A DNA stretch of 64,000 bases. It comes from Candidatus Saccharibacteria bacterium UBA1103 (GTDB lineage Bacteria > Patescibacteriota > Saccharimonadia > Saccharimonadales > Saccharimonadaceae). Location: NCBI GenBank assembly GCA_002313515.1, contig DCBQ01000009.1, positions 16,146-80,145 on the forward strand. Reading direction: 5' to 3'. Both the position numbers and the translations under genes were made by a program. Positions 41,969 through 51,500 of the stretch are shown here, piece after piece. The notes beneath the pieces are model-generated. The model was given only the letters and a program-made list of their open reading frames with translations, did not search any database and was not told the origin of the DNA. Each line of letters begins with the position of its first letter. The first letter of the stretch is position 1.

Positions 41969-43088
41969 CTGTTACCTCCGTATCAATTAAATTAGTATCC
42001 GTTTCAATGGTCAGCTTAACACCCTTGTCCGGTGGCGATTTCAATAGGTGTTCACCTGCCCAGATCAAGGCGTAACCGCGCTTTAAGGCGGCCCGCGGAT
42101 TATAGGCGTTCAGTGTGCCGGTGGCCGTAGTAAAGCGCGCCTTGGTATCCCTTAGGCTCCGGTCAGTCAGTTGGCTAATCCGGTCTAAACTACGCAACAA
42201 CTGATCGCGTTGTCCTTGCACCTGCAGCTCCAACGTCCGCACCATGCCCGACAGTTTATCCGACGTGGCCGCCAGTAGCTCCCGCCGGTCGGGCACCAGT
42301 AGCTCCGCCGCATTGGACGGCGTGCTAGCACGCAAGTCGGCCGCCAGGTCCGCCAGCGTCGTATCAATCTCGTGACCCACACCAGTAATGGTCGGAATAC
42401 GACTAGCCGCAATGACCCGCACCAGCTTCTCGTCGTCAAAGACCGCCAGGTCATCGCGCGAGCCACCACCGCGCAGAATGGCCAGCACTTCCGGCGGATC
42501 AGGTAGCTCGTTCATCTGATGAATCGCACTAATAATCTGGTCAGCCGCCACATCGCCCTGCACCTGTGTTGAGATCACGTCGATGGTCAGCCCCGACATG
42601 CGGGCGCTCAGGATTTTAATGAAGTCGGCATAGCCCGCCGCCTGCACCGACGAGATCACGCCGATGTGTTGTGGCAGTTTTGGCAGTATCCGTTTGCGCC
42701 GTACGTCGAATAAGCCCTCAGCGGTCAGCTTCTTCTTTAACAGCTCAAAGGATTTTTTAATCGAGCCCTCACCCACTGGCTTAATTAACTGGACCGTCAG
42801 ACTGAAGCGCCCCCACTTGGTTAGGCCGGGGCGTGCCCGCACCTTCACTTTCATACCGTCCTCTAGAGCAATACGCAAGTTATAAATCGGCATGAAGCAG
42901 TTCAGGATTCCATCCTTGTCCTTCAGGTCAAAGAACACCCACTTCCCCTGATTGACCTTATAGTTCGCCACCTCACCGATCACATCAATATATGGCACAG
43001 CCGTTTCCATAATCTGGTTGATGACTGCAATGGCCTGCGATACTGTAAATTCTGGTGGCGTACCCGGTAAATTATCTCGTTTATCCAC
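41952..43088 (-). CDS. xseA: exodeoxyribonuclease VII large subunit
   Basis: 378 residues. Degrades single-stranded DNA from both ends with XseB. N-terminal OB fold (VIGEVANYKVNQGKWVFFDL), catalytic domain with LPQHIGVISSVQAAGYADF, ILRGGGSRDDLAVFDDEKLV and GVGHEIDTTLADLAADLRASTPS, then a shortened coiled-coil tail. Starts 8 bases inside the upstream flippase-like gene. Confidence 0.94.
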   Translation of the reverse strand: MDKRDNLPGTPPEFTVSQAIAVINQIMETAVPYIDVIGEVANYKVNQGKWVFFDLKDKDGILNCFMPIYNLRIALEDGMKVKVRARPGLTKWGRFSLTVQLIKPVGEGSIKKSFELLKKKLTAEGLFDVRRKRILPKLPQHIGVISSVQAAGYADFIKILSARMSGLTIDVISTQVQGDVAADQIISAIHQMNELPDPPEVLAILRGGGSRDDLAVFDDEKLVRVIAASRIPTITGVGHEIDTTLADLAADLRASTPSNAAELLVPDRRELLAATSDKLSGMVRTLELQVQGQRDQLLRSLDRISQLTDRSLRDTKARFTTATGTLNAYNPRAALKRGYALIWAGEHLLKSPPDKGVKLTIETDTNLIDTEVTDVRAK

Positions 43089-43222
43089 GCTTATTGCCCT
43101 CCTTCTTCACAGACTTAGCCACAGACTTAGCCACGGCTTTTCCATAGCTTTTGTCCACTTTATCCACGGCTTTTCCACCATTTTTAGCTGGTTTATCCAC
43201 AGATTTATCGCACTTATCCACA
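43081..43222 (-). other. cluster of DnaA-box-like 9-mers in the 3' end of a coding sequence
   Basis: TTATCCACA at 43193-43201 and 43214-43222 (perfect consensus read on the plus strand), TTATCCACG at 43081-43089 and 43160-43168, plus TTGTCCACT and two TTAGCCACA-like sites. They are read as Val-Asp-Lys codons in the gene's Lys-rich tail. Confidence 0.4.
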
Positions 43223-44316
43223 GGCCGGCCGTACTTATGTATGGCGTGTTGATAGACAAAGAACCCCGTACTAATAGTGCCGGCTAACAGCAGTGCCCGC
43301 GTCAAAATCACGCCGGCTAAGGCGGCTGCCGCCGGCACACCACCAGCCAATAGAATCGACACCATGACCGCCTCGTAGGCACCCACACCGCCCGGCGTAA
43401 TCATTAGACCGCCACCAACGGTCGCCGCCCCGTAAGCAATTAGCAGAATCGCCGGATTAACGAAAGTTCCCAGCGCCAGGAAGGTTACAAAAAACAGCGA
43501 CACATCTAGTACGTTAAAGGCAAAACTCCATATAATCGGCCGCTTTAATAGCACCTTGTTGGCCTTTAGCGCCGTAAGGTCGTCATGAAAGTCAAAAAAG
43601 AACTGGTCCAGTGCATCGGTTGTCAGTACGTTCGCCCGTCGGCCAAAGGTTACCTTCTCGACAACCTTATTTACCCACTTGCTCAGCCAGTGACTAAAGC
43701 TCGCGATCCGCTCCTTCGAGCCAAAAACATAATTGCCAAAGGCTACCACAAAAATTAAGACCGTGACCGCCACTGCCGTGGCTACTACCACCCAGTTGGC
43801 CGTACGATCCTCGATAGTCGCCCAGACTAGCGCCGCCGCCATTAGGCACATGAAGGTACCGAACTGCACAATAATACGCATTACCTGTGTCATAGTCGCT
43901 TGACCCGCCGGTACACCGTGACGCCCCAAACGCCACACCATATAACCCGCCCCGGCCACGCCAGCTGACGGAAAGACATGGTTGACAAAGGTAAATTCTA
44001 GCGACATGCCGGTCGCCTGTAAGGGCGTCACCTGCTTTAACTGACCGCGCGCGCGTAGATAAGAGAAAAATATTTCCGTATTAGCATAATATGAGGCAAA
44101 CTGTAGCGGAATCAGTAGCAGTATCAACCAGATGTTCGCCCGCCCCAGCAGATTCCAGGCCTGTCCCAGCTCATGTCGCGCCGCTACTAAAACGACAATC
44201 AATAAGACAATAGTAATAATATTAAACCAGAAGCGGAAGCCGCCGTGATGATGCCGCCACACCCGGCGTCGTGCCACATCAAATCCGTGACCCAGTCCCT
44301 CCTTGAATCGTTGCAT
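43081..44316 (-). CDS. lysylphosphatidylglycerol synthase TM / UPF0104-type flippase-like membrane protein
   Basis: 411 residues, about eight membrane helices. Pattern of the UPF0104/LPG_synthase_TM family: N-terminal FNIITIVLLIVVLVAARHEL, FTFVNHVFPSAGVAGAGYMV, and GGLMITPGGVGAYEAVMVSI. Such proteins flip or synthesise modified lipids or isoprenoid-linked sugars. No MprF synthase domain follows. Instead there is a ~45-residue tail of imperfect VDK/AKSV repeats. TATAAT 6 bases before the ATG, no Shine-Dalgarno. Overlaps xseA. Confidence 0.82.
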   Translation of the reverse strand: MQRFKEGLGHGFDVARRRVWRHHHGGFRFWFNIITIVLLIVVLVAARHELGQAWNLLGRANIWLILLLIPLQFASYYANTEIFFSYLRARGQLKQVTPLQATGMSLEFTFVNHVFPSAGVAGAGYMVWRLGRHGVPAGQATMTQVMRIIVQFGTFMCLMAAALVWATIEDRTANWVVVATAVAVTVLIFVVAFGNYVFGSKERIASFSHWLSKWVNKVVEKVTFGRRANVLTTDALDQFFFDFHDDLTALKANKVLLKRPIIWSFAFNVLDVSLFFVTFLALGTFVNPAILLIAYGAATVGGGLMITPGGVGAYEAVMVSILLAGGVPAAAALAGVILTRALLLAGTISTGFFVYQHAIHKYGRPVDKCDKSVDKPAKNGGKAVDKVDKSYGKAVAKSVAKSVKKEGNKRG

Positions 44317-44322
44317 AGGGAT

Positions 44323-44328
44323 ATTATA
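44323..44328 (-). promoter_or_regulatory. -10 box of the flippase-xseA-xseB operon
   Basis: TATAAT, 6 bases before the ATG; leaderless type. Confidence 0.7.
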
Positions 44329-44331
44329 GCA

Positions 44332-44370
44332 GAATTAAAGCCCCAGTCACACATGAATGTGACTGGGGCT
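44332..44370 (-). terminator. terminator of the split 44.4-45.4 kb gene
   Basis: Perfect 11-bp stem AGCCCCAGTCA/TGACTGGGGCT with a 10-base loop, then CTTTAATTC on the minus strand. Confidence 0.8.
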
Positions 44371-44389
44371 AAATAAGGATGCGCAGAGA

Positions 44390-44806
44390 TCAGTGCGAGT
44401 GGCCGTGCCTTAATAAGCGGCGTCCAAAAAGGAGATCGACGTCCCAATCAAAATCATTTAAGACTTTTTCTGGTACTTTCATATCTTTAAGCTCTTCACG
44501 ACACCTGTCGACCAACTCACGGAACCCAATGGGGTTGGGTGTAGAGTCTGTAAGCTTAGCACAAACAATCTCATCAAAAATTTTCTTAATAGCTGTTGCG
44601 CGTTCGATCACTTCCTTTGCACGTTTGCTTTGTTCAGATATAATCTTCGCAACATCACCGCGCAAGTATGGAATATAAATATCAGAAGGCACTACTCCAC
44701 TACATAGTATTTTATTATGGCCAGTGTCACCTTCCACAACCTTGTCGCCTGGTCGCACATAGACCTCGATAGACGATGCACCATATAGGGGGGGGCACCC
44801 AAACAC
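44390..44806 (-). CDS. 3' part of a membrane protein gene split at a C8 tract
   Basis: About 138 codons with no credible start of their own (only a GTG inside the upstream frame, no ribosome site). Product is soluble and helical (IEVYVRPGDKVVEGDTG near its start, then a Lys/Glu-rich helix and a His-rich end). The frame begins inside the 3' end of the upstream frame, and the eight-base C tract at 44788-44795 lies in the overlap. Removing one C joins the two frames into a ~320-residue protein reading VWVPPLYGASSIEVYV. Confidence 0.6.
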   Translation of the reverse strand: MFGCPPLYGASSIEVYVRPGDKVVEGDTGHNKILCSGVVPSDIYIPYLRGDVAKIISEQSKRAKEVIERATAIKKIFDEIVCAKLTDSTPNPIGFRELVDRCREELKDMKVPEKVLNDFDWDVDLLFGRRLLRHGHSH

Positions 44807-45359
44807 GCGAAGCGTTGGTTATATAAACACGCCGCAACGACCCCGTGGTATTCAGATGAAGGCGGAGACGCTTGTGCAAATTAGACTCCGTAATCTGGCG
44901 ACTCTCTATTGCAGACTCCCACCAGTCACAAACAATATTTATATTGTCATGGTTGACGAGAACTAGCTCTTCATTCGCTACAATATTCTGCAGGTAATCC
45001 TCCCACTTCTTCATTTGCTCCAACAAACGTTCTTGCTCCTTCCAATATTGCTCCCGACGATCTTTACGCCCCTTCCCAGAAGCTCTCGAATCGTCACAGT
45101 CGTCGCGGTCCACATGGTGTGAGGCTATCAGCTCGTCACGATCGTCACGGTCCACATGGTGTGAGGCTATCAGATCGTTGCATTCGCGTAAGAATGCAGA
45201 CGTCCTGCTGACTATCAGATCGTCACGATCGTCACGGTCCACATCACTATTATTGCGACAGGAAACTGCCCTAGTTATCATATAGACCGTAAGGGGGCCC
45301 ACATATAGCGCAATAGCTATAGCTAGCGCAGCATTAATTTTAATGAATAGATCAACCAT
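44727..45359 (-). CDS. 5' part of the split gene: membrane protein with 14-residue repeats
   Basis: 210 residues as it stands. N-terminal membrane helix (~6-30), then Asp/Arg-rich tandem repeats (HHVDRDDRDELIAS and a variant; 42-bp units at 45106-45131 and 45148-45173 plus a partial copy), a coiled-coil segment (~95-125) and a C-terminal domain that runs off-frame after the C8 tract into CATRRQGCGR. Both the repeats and the homopolymer are slippage-prone, as in phase-variable surface proteins. Confidence 0.6.
   Translation of the reverse strand: MVDLFIKINAALAIAIALYVGPLTVYMITRAVSCRNNSDVDRDDRDDLIVSRTSAFLRECNDLIASHHVDRDDRDELIASHHVDRDDCDDSRASGKGRKDRREQYWKEQERLLEQMKKWEDYLQNIVANEELVLVNHDNINIVCDWWESAIESRQITESNLHKRLRLHLNTTGSLRRVYITNASRVWVPPPIWCIVYRGLCATRRQGCGR
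44788..44795 (-). repeat. C8 homopolymer at the frame break
   Basis: Eight G on the plus strand (C8 on the coding strand). With seven C the two frames fuse. Either a slippage switch or an assembly error. Confidence 0.7.
45100..45245 (-). repeat. 42-bp tandem repeat in coding sequence
   Basis: Two copies of CGGTCCACATGGTGTGAGGC... (26 identical bases each, at 45106 and 45148), period 42 and therefore in frame, with partial copies on both sides. Confidence 0.8.
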
Positions 45360-45552
45360 TGCTACATCCTTTCAAAAGAACGCATCCACTCTGGATGATG
45401 TTTTATATTATAGCATAGTATGTGCCATTTGTCTATAGGCGTATAGTCTCTGCCATCTACGTAGCGTGGTGCTATCACAAAAATCATACAGGACATTCCG
45501 AATAAATACGTCAGCCTTACAGCTGATTAACACACACTGAAATAGCTTCACA

Positions 45553-45591
45553 AAAGTAAAACTGGCCAACGCTCAATGACGTTAGCCAGTT
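45553..45591 (-). terminator. terminator of the 39-residue gene
   Basis: Minus strand stem AACTGGCTAACG/CGTTGGCCAGTT followed by TTACTTTTG. Confidence 0.75.
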
Positions 45592-45638
45592 ATTGTATTA
45601 GGATTAGAATGAGCTACACATTCATGCAGGACAGCTCA

Positions 45639-45758
45639 TTAGTCGTTGTCGCAGAGCATCATGTAAGGTGACCCATTGATGTTAGACATGTATATGATCA
45701 CGTTAGGATTCCTTGACGAAACCAGCAGCTTCTTAAGAATACCAAGTATAGTGTTCAT
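45639..45758 (-). CDS. 39-residue small protein
   Basis: Starts MNTILGILKKLLVSSRNPN and ends MLCDND; AAAGGAT about 11 bases before the ATG and a hairpin terminator 47 bases after the stop. Has a short amphipathic helix with basic residues at the N-terminus. The surrounding 45360-45890 region holds nothing else recognisable. Confidence 0.5.
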   Translation of the reverse strand: MNTILGILKKLLVSSRNPNVIIYMSNINGSPYMMLCDND

Positions 45759-45894
45759 AATACTCACTTATCCTTTCTAAGGTACGTGTTTAAAACAACA
45801 CCCTTATTATATAACATTGTATGGATTTGTCAACATACAATCTATTGGCCTACACTCGCTATAGTATACGTGGTAGTAGTTTACGTAATTCGGA

Positions 45895-46449
45895 CTAGTT
45901 TTCTGCCTTGCGCGCTTTATCGGCAGCTTTAGCGTCAGCACGGTGAGTCTTAGCGTAGTCGTGAGCTAGCTTAATCTCAGTCTTCACCTGGCGCTGACGA
46001 AAAATGCGTTTGAATACGAAGCGTGCCAGCGGACCACCGTAGAACAGATTCCATAATAATGCCGCGGGAAAGCTCAGCACCCAGGCTTCAATCCAATTGG
46101 CAAGGATATTCCCTACCCCGCTCCAATTAAAAATCATAGTAGCGATTAAGCTCATAATCGGGCACATCAATGCCACTGTCATGCAGGAAATTGCAAGGGT
46201 AATCACAATTGGACGATCCTTAGCTGGGTTAGCCATACGAAAAGCTAATTTACGCGCTAGCTTGCCAACAAAGAAATATTCAATTACAAATGCTATCGGC
46301 CCAATGATGCAGAAAGCACCTAACCCCTTCAATAATACTGAGTAGTCAAAACCAGTGTGTAGCGCAATGTTATATGTGGCCATAAAGTACGCCATTACGG
46401 TGACCATCAATACGCCAAAAATTACCTCTTGAAACTTTGTCTTGGGCAT
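45895..46449 (-). CDS. DUF2798-like membrane protein
   Basis: 184 residues with four membrane helices in two similar halves, each ending in a helix containing MxxYN or MCPIMS patterns typical of DUF2798 proteins (MVTVMAYFMATYNIALHTGF). Charged C-terminal tail. Excellent AAAGGAGG ribosome site. The function of the family is unknown. Confidence 0.7.
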   Translation of the reverse strand: MPKTKFQEVIFGVLMVTVMAYFMATYNIALHTGFDYSVLLKGLGAFCIIGPIAFVIEYFFVGKLARKLAFRMANPAKDRPIVITLAISCMTVALMCPIMSLIATMIFNWSGVGNILANWIEAWVLSFPAALLWNLFYGGPLARFVFKRIFRQRQVKTEIKLAHDYAKTHRADAKAADKARKAEN

Positions 46450-46623
46450 AAAAAATAACCTCCTTTAGTTAATATTGTTAGCTAGAGTTTGTTCGCCCGC
46501 CCTATCTCGCTCGGCACGGGTAGTTTCCATTTTTATAATCTCATTTGCCTCTAGCCATCTTAACATATTTTGAAATTTGGCGTAAGGAAATTTAACTCAA
46601 AAATCTATCGATGTTCTCCTTAG

Positions 46624-47283
46624 CTACTTCCAGCCCAACCGCAGCTTCTTCGGTAAATAACGGGCAACTATCTTCAGATAAATCATTAGATAGGCCATCG
46701 AAATTAGCAGCCCCGCCAGCACATCGCTGGCATAGTGAACGCCCAGATAGATTCGGCTAAGGCCAATTACGATAATTAGCAAACTTAAGAAAATAATGCT
46801 TGCCCACTTCAAATTACGATCATGCGCGTAACGATAAATCAGATAAATCACGAAGCCATACAGAGCCATGCTAATCATTGAATGACCTGACGGGAAGCTA
46901 AAGCCAGTCTCGCTGACTAGACGATATCCCAGTGGACGCGGACGCTGCACTATATCTTTAATCGCCAAGTTAATCGCAGTTGCAATCACTAAATTAAGGA
47001 CTAGCAGACTAGCTATTCGACGATTGCGTGTTGTTACAATTACAATCAAGCTCACTACCCCCATTGCCAGAGTACTGCCAAACATGGTAATAAATTTCGC
47101 AGCCTTGGTCAGCATGGGTGAACGCAATTTCTCAACCAAGAAATCATGCGCCACAACATCCATCTGCATACGGAAGTCATCTGACAATAAGTCAACCATA
47201 ATAAATGCCACGATTGTCAATAGCAATGCGACTATCAGCCAATAATAATTTTGTTTTAGAAACTTTCCGATCTTCTGTAGCAC
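46624..47283 (-). CDS. PAP2-family membrane phosphatase
   Basis: About 219 residues. Lipid phosphatase, perhaps undecaprenyl-pyrophosphate or phosphatidic-acid phosphatase. All three PAP2 motifs are present: KDIVQRPRP, PSGHS and SRIYLGVHYASDV, spread over six membrane helices. The start was set at GTG 47283, because TATAAT ends 6 bases before it; the earlier ATG at 47337 would read through the promoter. Confidence 0.88.
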   Translation of the reverse strand: MLQKIGKFLKQNYYWLIVALLLTIVAFIMVDLLSDDFRMQMDVVAHDFLVEKLRSPMLTKAAKFITMFGSTLAMGVVSLIVIVTTRNRRIASLLVLNLVIATAINLAIKDIVQRPRPLGYRLVSETGFSFPSGHSMISMALYGFVIYLIYRYAHDRNLKWASIIFLSLLIIVIGLSRIYLGVHYASDVLAGLLISMAYLMIYLKIVARYLPKKLRLGWK

Positions 47284-47289
47284 ATAACC

Positions 47290-47295
47290 ATTATA
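47290..47295 (-). promoter_or_regulatory. -10 box of the PAP2 gene
   Basis: TATAAT, 6 bases before a GTG start; leaderless type. Confidence 0.6.
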
Positions 47296-47401
47296 CACTG
47301 CTGAATTGTTTAGGATAAGTACTATTCCAACCAGCATTGACCAGGTATAATAGTATCAGATTGCAGACAATTTCGTCCGCAACGTTCCTCAGGAGGTTAA
47401 C

Positions 47402-48232
47402 ATGGCAAAGCGAGTCTATATAGAGGGTCTAATGGATCCAGAAAACCGAGTGGATGGCGCTGAGACGATTCAGATCGACCACCCCTTGGAAGATCCGAAC
47501 TTTGTGCGCACACCACCACGCGACCGTTCCGAGGTCATTCCCTGGGATGAAACCTTGGCCATCGAGGCCATCATCATGTCGCTGCGCAGCAAAGATCCAT
47601 CCACTCGAGTCGGCGACGGCAGTGCCAACTCAAACAATCGCATTTTGAGTTCTGGCTACAACGGCACGCCAGTCGGTATTGACGATGATAAGATGATTTA
47701 TAATAAGCAATTGGATCAGGATGGCAACGAGCTACCGCTCAATCGCACCAAGTATGGCTCAGTAGCACATGCTGAGGAAAACGCCATCAATAACTTTATT
47801 GGCGTTCGCGAGCAGATGCGGGGTGGCAATATCTATACCACACTATTTCCGTGCAACAACTGCGCCAAGATGATTGTAGCCAGTGGCATCACTAAGGTAT
47901 TTTTTAACGAAGGACCACGTGACCCTAGTTCTGGCGAAACGCAGTCGGCGCTCTACAACCTAGAGATTGCGGGAGTCAAGGTCTATCAGGTTGTTCCCTC
48001 AGTACAATCGGTCTCCCTAACCGTGCAAGCTCTGCTGTCACGTAGCGATGACACCAGTACGGCCAAGCTGATACAAGCACTACTGTCGCTAGATAGTGTT
48101 CAGCCAAACGAATGCACGCTGATACCGATTGACCGGCTCAAGCAGCTGATTGACGCCGAGGCAGAGCTGAAGGATCTAAGGACGCCTAAGCCCATCCCCC
48201 ACGTCAACCACCGCAAGTGCGGCCAGTGCTAG
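47402..48232 (+). CDS. deoxycytidylate deaminase-like protein, extended
   Basis: 276 residues, almost twice the usual size. Zinc-dependent cytidine-deaminase fold: HAEENAINNF (catalytic HAE) and PCNNCAKMI (PCxxC), with STRVGDGSANSNNRIL and SGYNGTPVGIDDD upstream, the dCMP-deaminase (ComEB) pattern that makes dUMP for dTMP synthesis. About 50 extra N-terminal residues and ~90 extra C-terminal residues, the last ending HRKCGQC, may add regulation. GGAGG ribosome site; TATAAT at 47346-47351; own terminator. Confidence 0.85.
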   Translation: MAKRVYIEGLMDPENRVDGAETIQIDHPLEDPNFVRTPPRDRSEVIPWDETLAIEAIIMSLRSKDPSTRVGDGSANSNNRILSSGYNGTPVGIDDDKMIYNKQLDQDGNELPLNRTKYGSVAHAEENAINNFIGVREQMRGGNIYTTLFPCNNCAKMIVASGITKVFFNEGPRDPSSGETQSALYNLEIAGVKVYQVVPSVQSVSLTVQALLSRSDDTSTAKLIQALLSLDSVQPNECTLIPIDRLKQLIDAEAELKDLRTPKPIPHVNHRKCGQC

Positions 48233-48255
48233 GCTAGCCACCACCTCTATTCCCG

Positions 48256-48288
48256 GGCGAGCATCTCAAATGATGCTCGCCTATTCAA
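48256..48288 (+). terminator. terminator of the deaminase gene
   Basis: GGCGAGCATC/GATGCTCGCC perfect stem with a 6-base loop, then TATTCAATTT. Confidence 0.85.
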
Positions 48289-48323
48289 TTTGCCAAAGCT
48301 ATTTCGCCACCTGGGCGATTTAT

Positions 48324-48386
48324 TGGTATAATATAGATAATGATTTTATTTGTTTTGGGGCGTCAGCCCGAGATTGGTATCGCCGA
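48324..48386 (+). repeat. 63-bp direct repeat, left copy
   Basis: Identical over 63 bases to 51602-51664. Contains TATAAT, ATG and the first codons of the downstream methyltransferase gene. Confidence 0.95.
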
Positions 48387-48399
48387 TACACCACGATAA
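48340..48399 (+). pseudogene. truncated 5' copy of the Trm11-like gene
   Basis: The duplicated start gives MILFVLGRQPEIGIA, then diverges and stops after 19 codons. Promoter and start codon are intact, so a short peptide could still be made. Confidence 0.8.
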
Positions 48400-48456
48400 T
48401 TAGCATTAGCACAGTCACCGCCGACTAGCCCATGGTCACTACCCGTGATAGCCCAC

Positions 48457-48484
48457 TTAACAAGCTTACGCTATATGATATAAT
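48457..48484 (+). promoter_or_regulatory. probable promoter of the RCC1/GH43-like gene
   Basis: TTAACA (48457-48462), 16-base spacer, TATAAT (48479-48484), 36 bases before the GTG start. Confidence 0.5.
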
Positions 48485-48519
48485 CTTAAGCAGAGGTTCA
48501 TAAATAAATAGGAGGAGTA

Positions 48520-51500
48520 GTGGTAAAAATCAGAAGCAAGTCAGCTTTGCTAGGCCTAGCATTTTCGATGTCGCTAGTTGCATTGCAATTTTACAGTGTT
48601 GTTACTAGTGCTCTGACGATAACCAGTCTATCAACGACATCAGGAGACGCAGCTGGAGGATATTCCATTACAATTAGGGGTACTGGCTTTACAGAGACAT
48701 CGAAAATACCCGGAAAATTAAAACAGGTTGCCGCAGGTAACCAGTATACTTTGGCTCTATCGGATAGTGGCCAGGTTTTCGCCTGGGGCGACAATAGTAG
48801 AGGGCAGCTATCACCCCAGCTAAAACAACAAGCTATCAATCAACCAACTGAAATCACCGATCAAATCGGCTTAAAATCTGGCGAGAAAGTCACCACCATA
48901 TCAGCCGATGGTTATCATTCGAGCGTGACGACTAACAAGAATCGCAGTATTGACTGGGGCGGCAACAAAGGCGACCGTATAAATGTGCCGTCATCTATCA
49001 ATGACCAGTCAGTAATATCATCTGCCGCAGGCAGCAGCTCATTTATCGCCTTGACAGCAGACAATAAGGTATACGCCCAGGGTAGCAACAGCTACGGCCA
49101 ATTGGGCGATAACAAGGCCGAGGCAAATACTGCGTCACCTATCGAAATTACTAATCAATTCAGCGAAGCCGACAAAATCACCAGCGTATCCGGCAACGAT
49201 ACCTCCTTCTATGCCGTTGCTAAAAATGGCAATGCCTATAGCTGGGGCACCAACGATTTTGGCCAACTAGGCACAGATGTCACCAACGATTACAACGTAC
49301 CCAATAAATTTGCCACCAATATCGCCAGTATCAGTGCTAGCGGATATCATACCGCCGCTATCACCAAGAATGGAACACTACAGAGTTGGGGATGGAACAC
49401 GCGCGGCCAGCTAGGCATCGGCAACTACGAGGTTCAGCGCAATACACCTGTCGCAATTGACTTGAGCCTAAATCCTACAACATCAACTAACGCAGTTGTT
49501 GATAAAGTTCTATTTGGCAATGCCGAGGCATCAGATATACAAGTGATCGACAACTCCACCGCGACCGCCACCGTTCCCACCGGTACTCCAGGTGCGCAAG
49601 TTCCAGTAATTATCATTACTACGAGCGGCAACCGTACTATTGCAAATACTAAATTTGCCTATAACACACCCGAGGTTAAGAAATATACCGTTACCTTCGA
49701 TTCGGATGGTGGGTCTATCGTACCCAGTCAGACAGTTGAAGAAGGTAAGACTGCTACAGCGCCCAAGGCTCCAGTTAAAGATGGGTACACTTTCGAAAAA
49801 TGGCTCCTAGTAGACAACAGCGGTAATACCACCGAATATAGCTTTAGCTCGCCTATGCACAGTAACATAAAGCTAATCGCAAAATACATTAAGAATAGCG
49901 CACCCACCCTGCCTATTACACCTGATTCCACAGAAACCGGTACACAACATCCCGACAAGACAACGCCGCAAGCAGCAAGCACGCCAAAAAACATACAAAG
50001 CAGAGGTTTACCGAAAGCCCCTAGCGCAGGCTTAGGAAAAAAGATACTACTATCGCCCATTACTACCCTGACCTTAGGCATAGTCATGGCTGGCTGTATA
50101 TATGTACTTACAGGCGGGAAGCTTAACCCACTAAAAGCATTCCAAAACGGTAGGCTTAAACTAATGATAGCAATTATAATTAGCGGGCTAACAGTAGCCA
50201 TCGCACCTATCACCAATGCGCTAGATATGCCAACCACAACCAGCGCACCAACCTACACCGGTTTTCAAAAGATTGAAGATCCCGGCAAGAGTAGCAAAAA
50301 CTACTTCCAACCTACCTGGTTTAGCAATGACCGGGATGGTGAAGGTGCACACCACATCCAGGCACACGGCGGCCAAATCGTGCCTACCACTGAGAACGGC
50401 CAAAAAGTTTACTACTGGTATGGCGAATCGCACGAGTACGGTTACGGCAACTCACCCGGAGTACACGTCTATAAGTCGACCGACCTATACAACTGGAAAG
50501 ACATGGGCATTGCCCTGGCCACTGTTTCGAGCAAGGCACAATTAACCGATAAGTCTAACAAAGACTACTCTTATTTCGACCAAGTCTACGACCTATCCAG
50601 CCACGCCGATCGTGCTGATAAGATCTTCCCATACCTCAATACTAATAGCGACCAAAATCACGATGGCAAGACTGATAGTTTATCTGCCATCATTGAACGA
50701 CCAAAGGTCATTTACAATCCAGCCACTGAGCAGTGGGTTATGTGGTTCCACTCCGACGGCTCAACTTCAGTTGGTGGCAGCAATTACAGCCGAGCCCTAC
50801 TGGGCGTCGCCGTATCCAGCACCCCGGCTGGACCATTCCGATTAGTTGGTGCCTATCGCGGTTTCTCGGACGGCAAGAATGACGGTGGCTGGGGCGGCAA
50901 CGGCGACAGCCGCGATATGACAGTCTATGCTGCGAGCGACGGCAACGCCTATGTTGGCTATTCATCCGAAGGCAACACTGCTTCATATGTCGCCAAACTC
51001 GATAGCACTTGGACTCACCTGAACAAAACCACCAACGTCGATCAGTCTGATATCAAAATGCAGTACTCCGAGGACGGTAAGTACACCGACATTACCGGCG
51101 GTACATCTGGCAAGGATTACAAGGTCATAGCTAACGATAAACGCGAAGCCATCTCATTCATGGAATATGGCGGCGTCGCCTACGCCGTGACATCAGGTAC
51201 CACCGGCTGGAACCCAAACATCCACAACGCCTACGTGTCAACCAATGGCATGCTCGGCGACTGGAAAAGCCAACAATGGGGCGAACAGAAGCTAGGTCGC
51301 ATCACCCGCGACATGAGTAATGAAACTAACTTTGGCTCACAGATCGCGTCTATCCTGCCAATTAATGCAAGTGATAAAGAATTCCTATACATTGGTGACC
51401 GTTGGAACAGCGGCTCTGGTGCCTCTACCTATGTATTCCTACCGCTCAAGATTCACGACGACAAGACCCTAGAACTAGTCAATCCAGGCAGCGCATGGGA

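Noticed and set aside
43081..43222. Replication origin at the DnaA-box cluster
   Set aside because: Lies inside coding sequence of an intact operon with no origin-type neighbours; reported only as a possible DnaA-binding cluster.
44727..45359. Two independent overlapping genes at 44390-44806 and 44727-45359
   Set aside because: The downstream frame has no ribosome site or proper start and continues the upstream protein sense if one C is removed from the C8 tract; a split gene is the better explanation.
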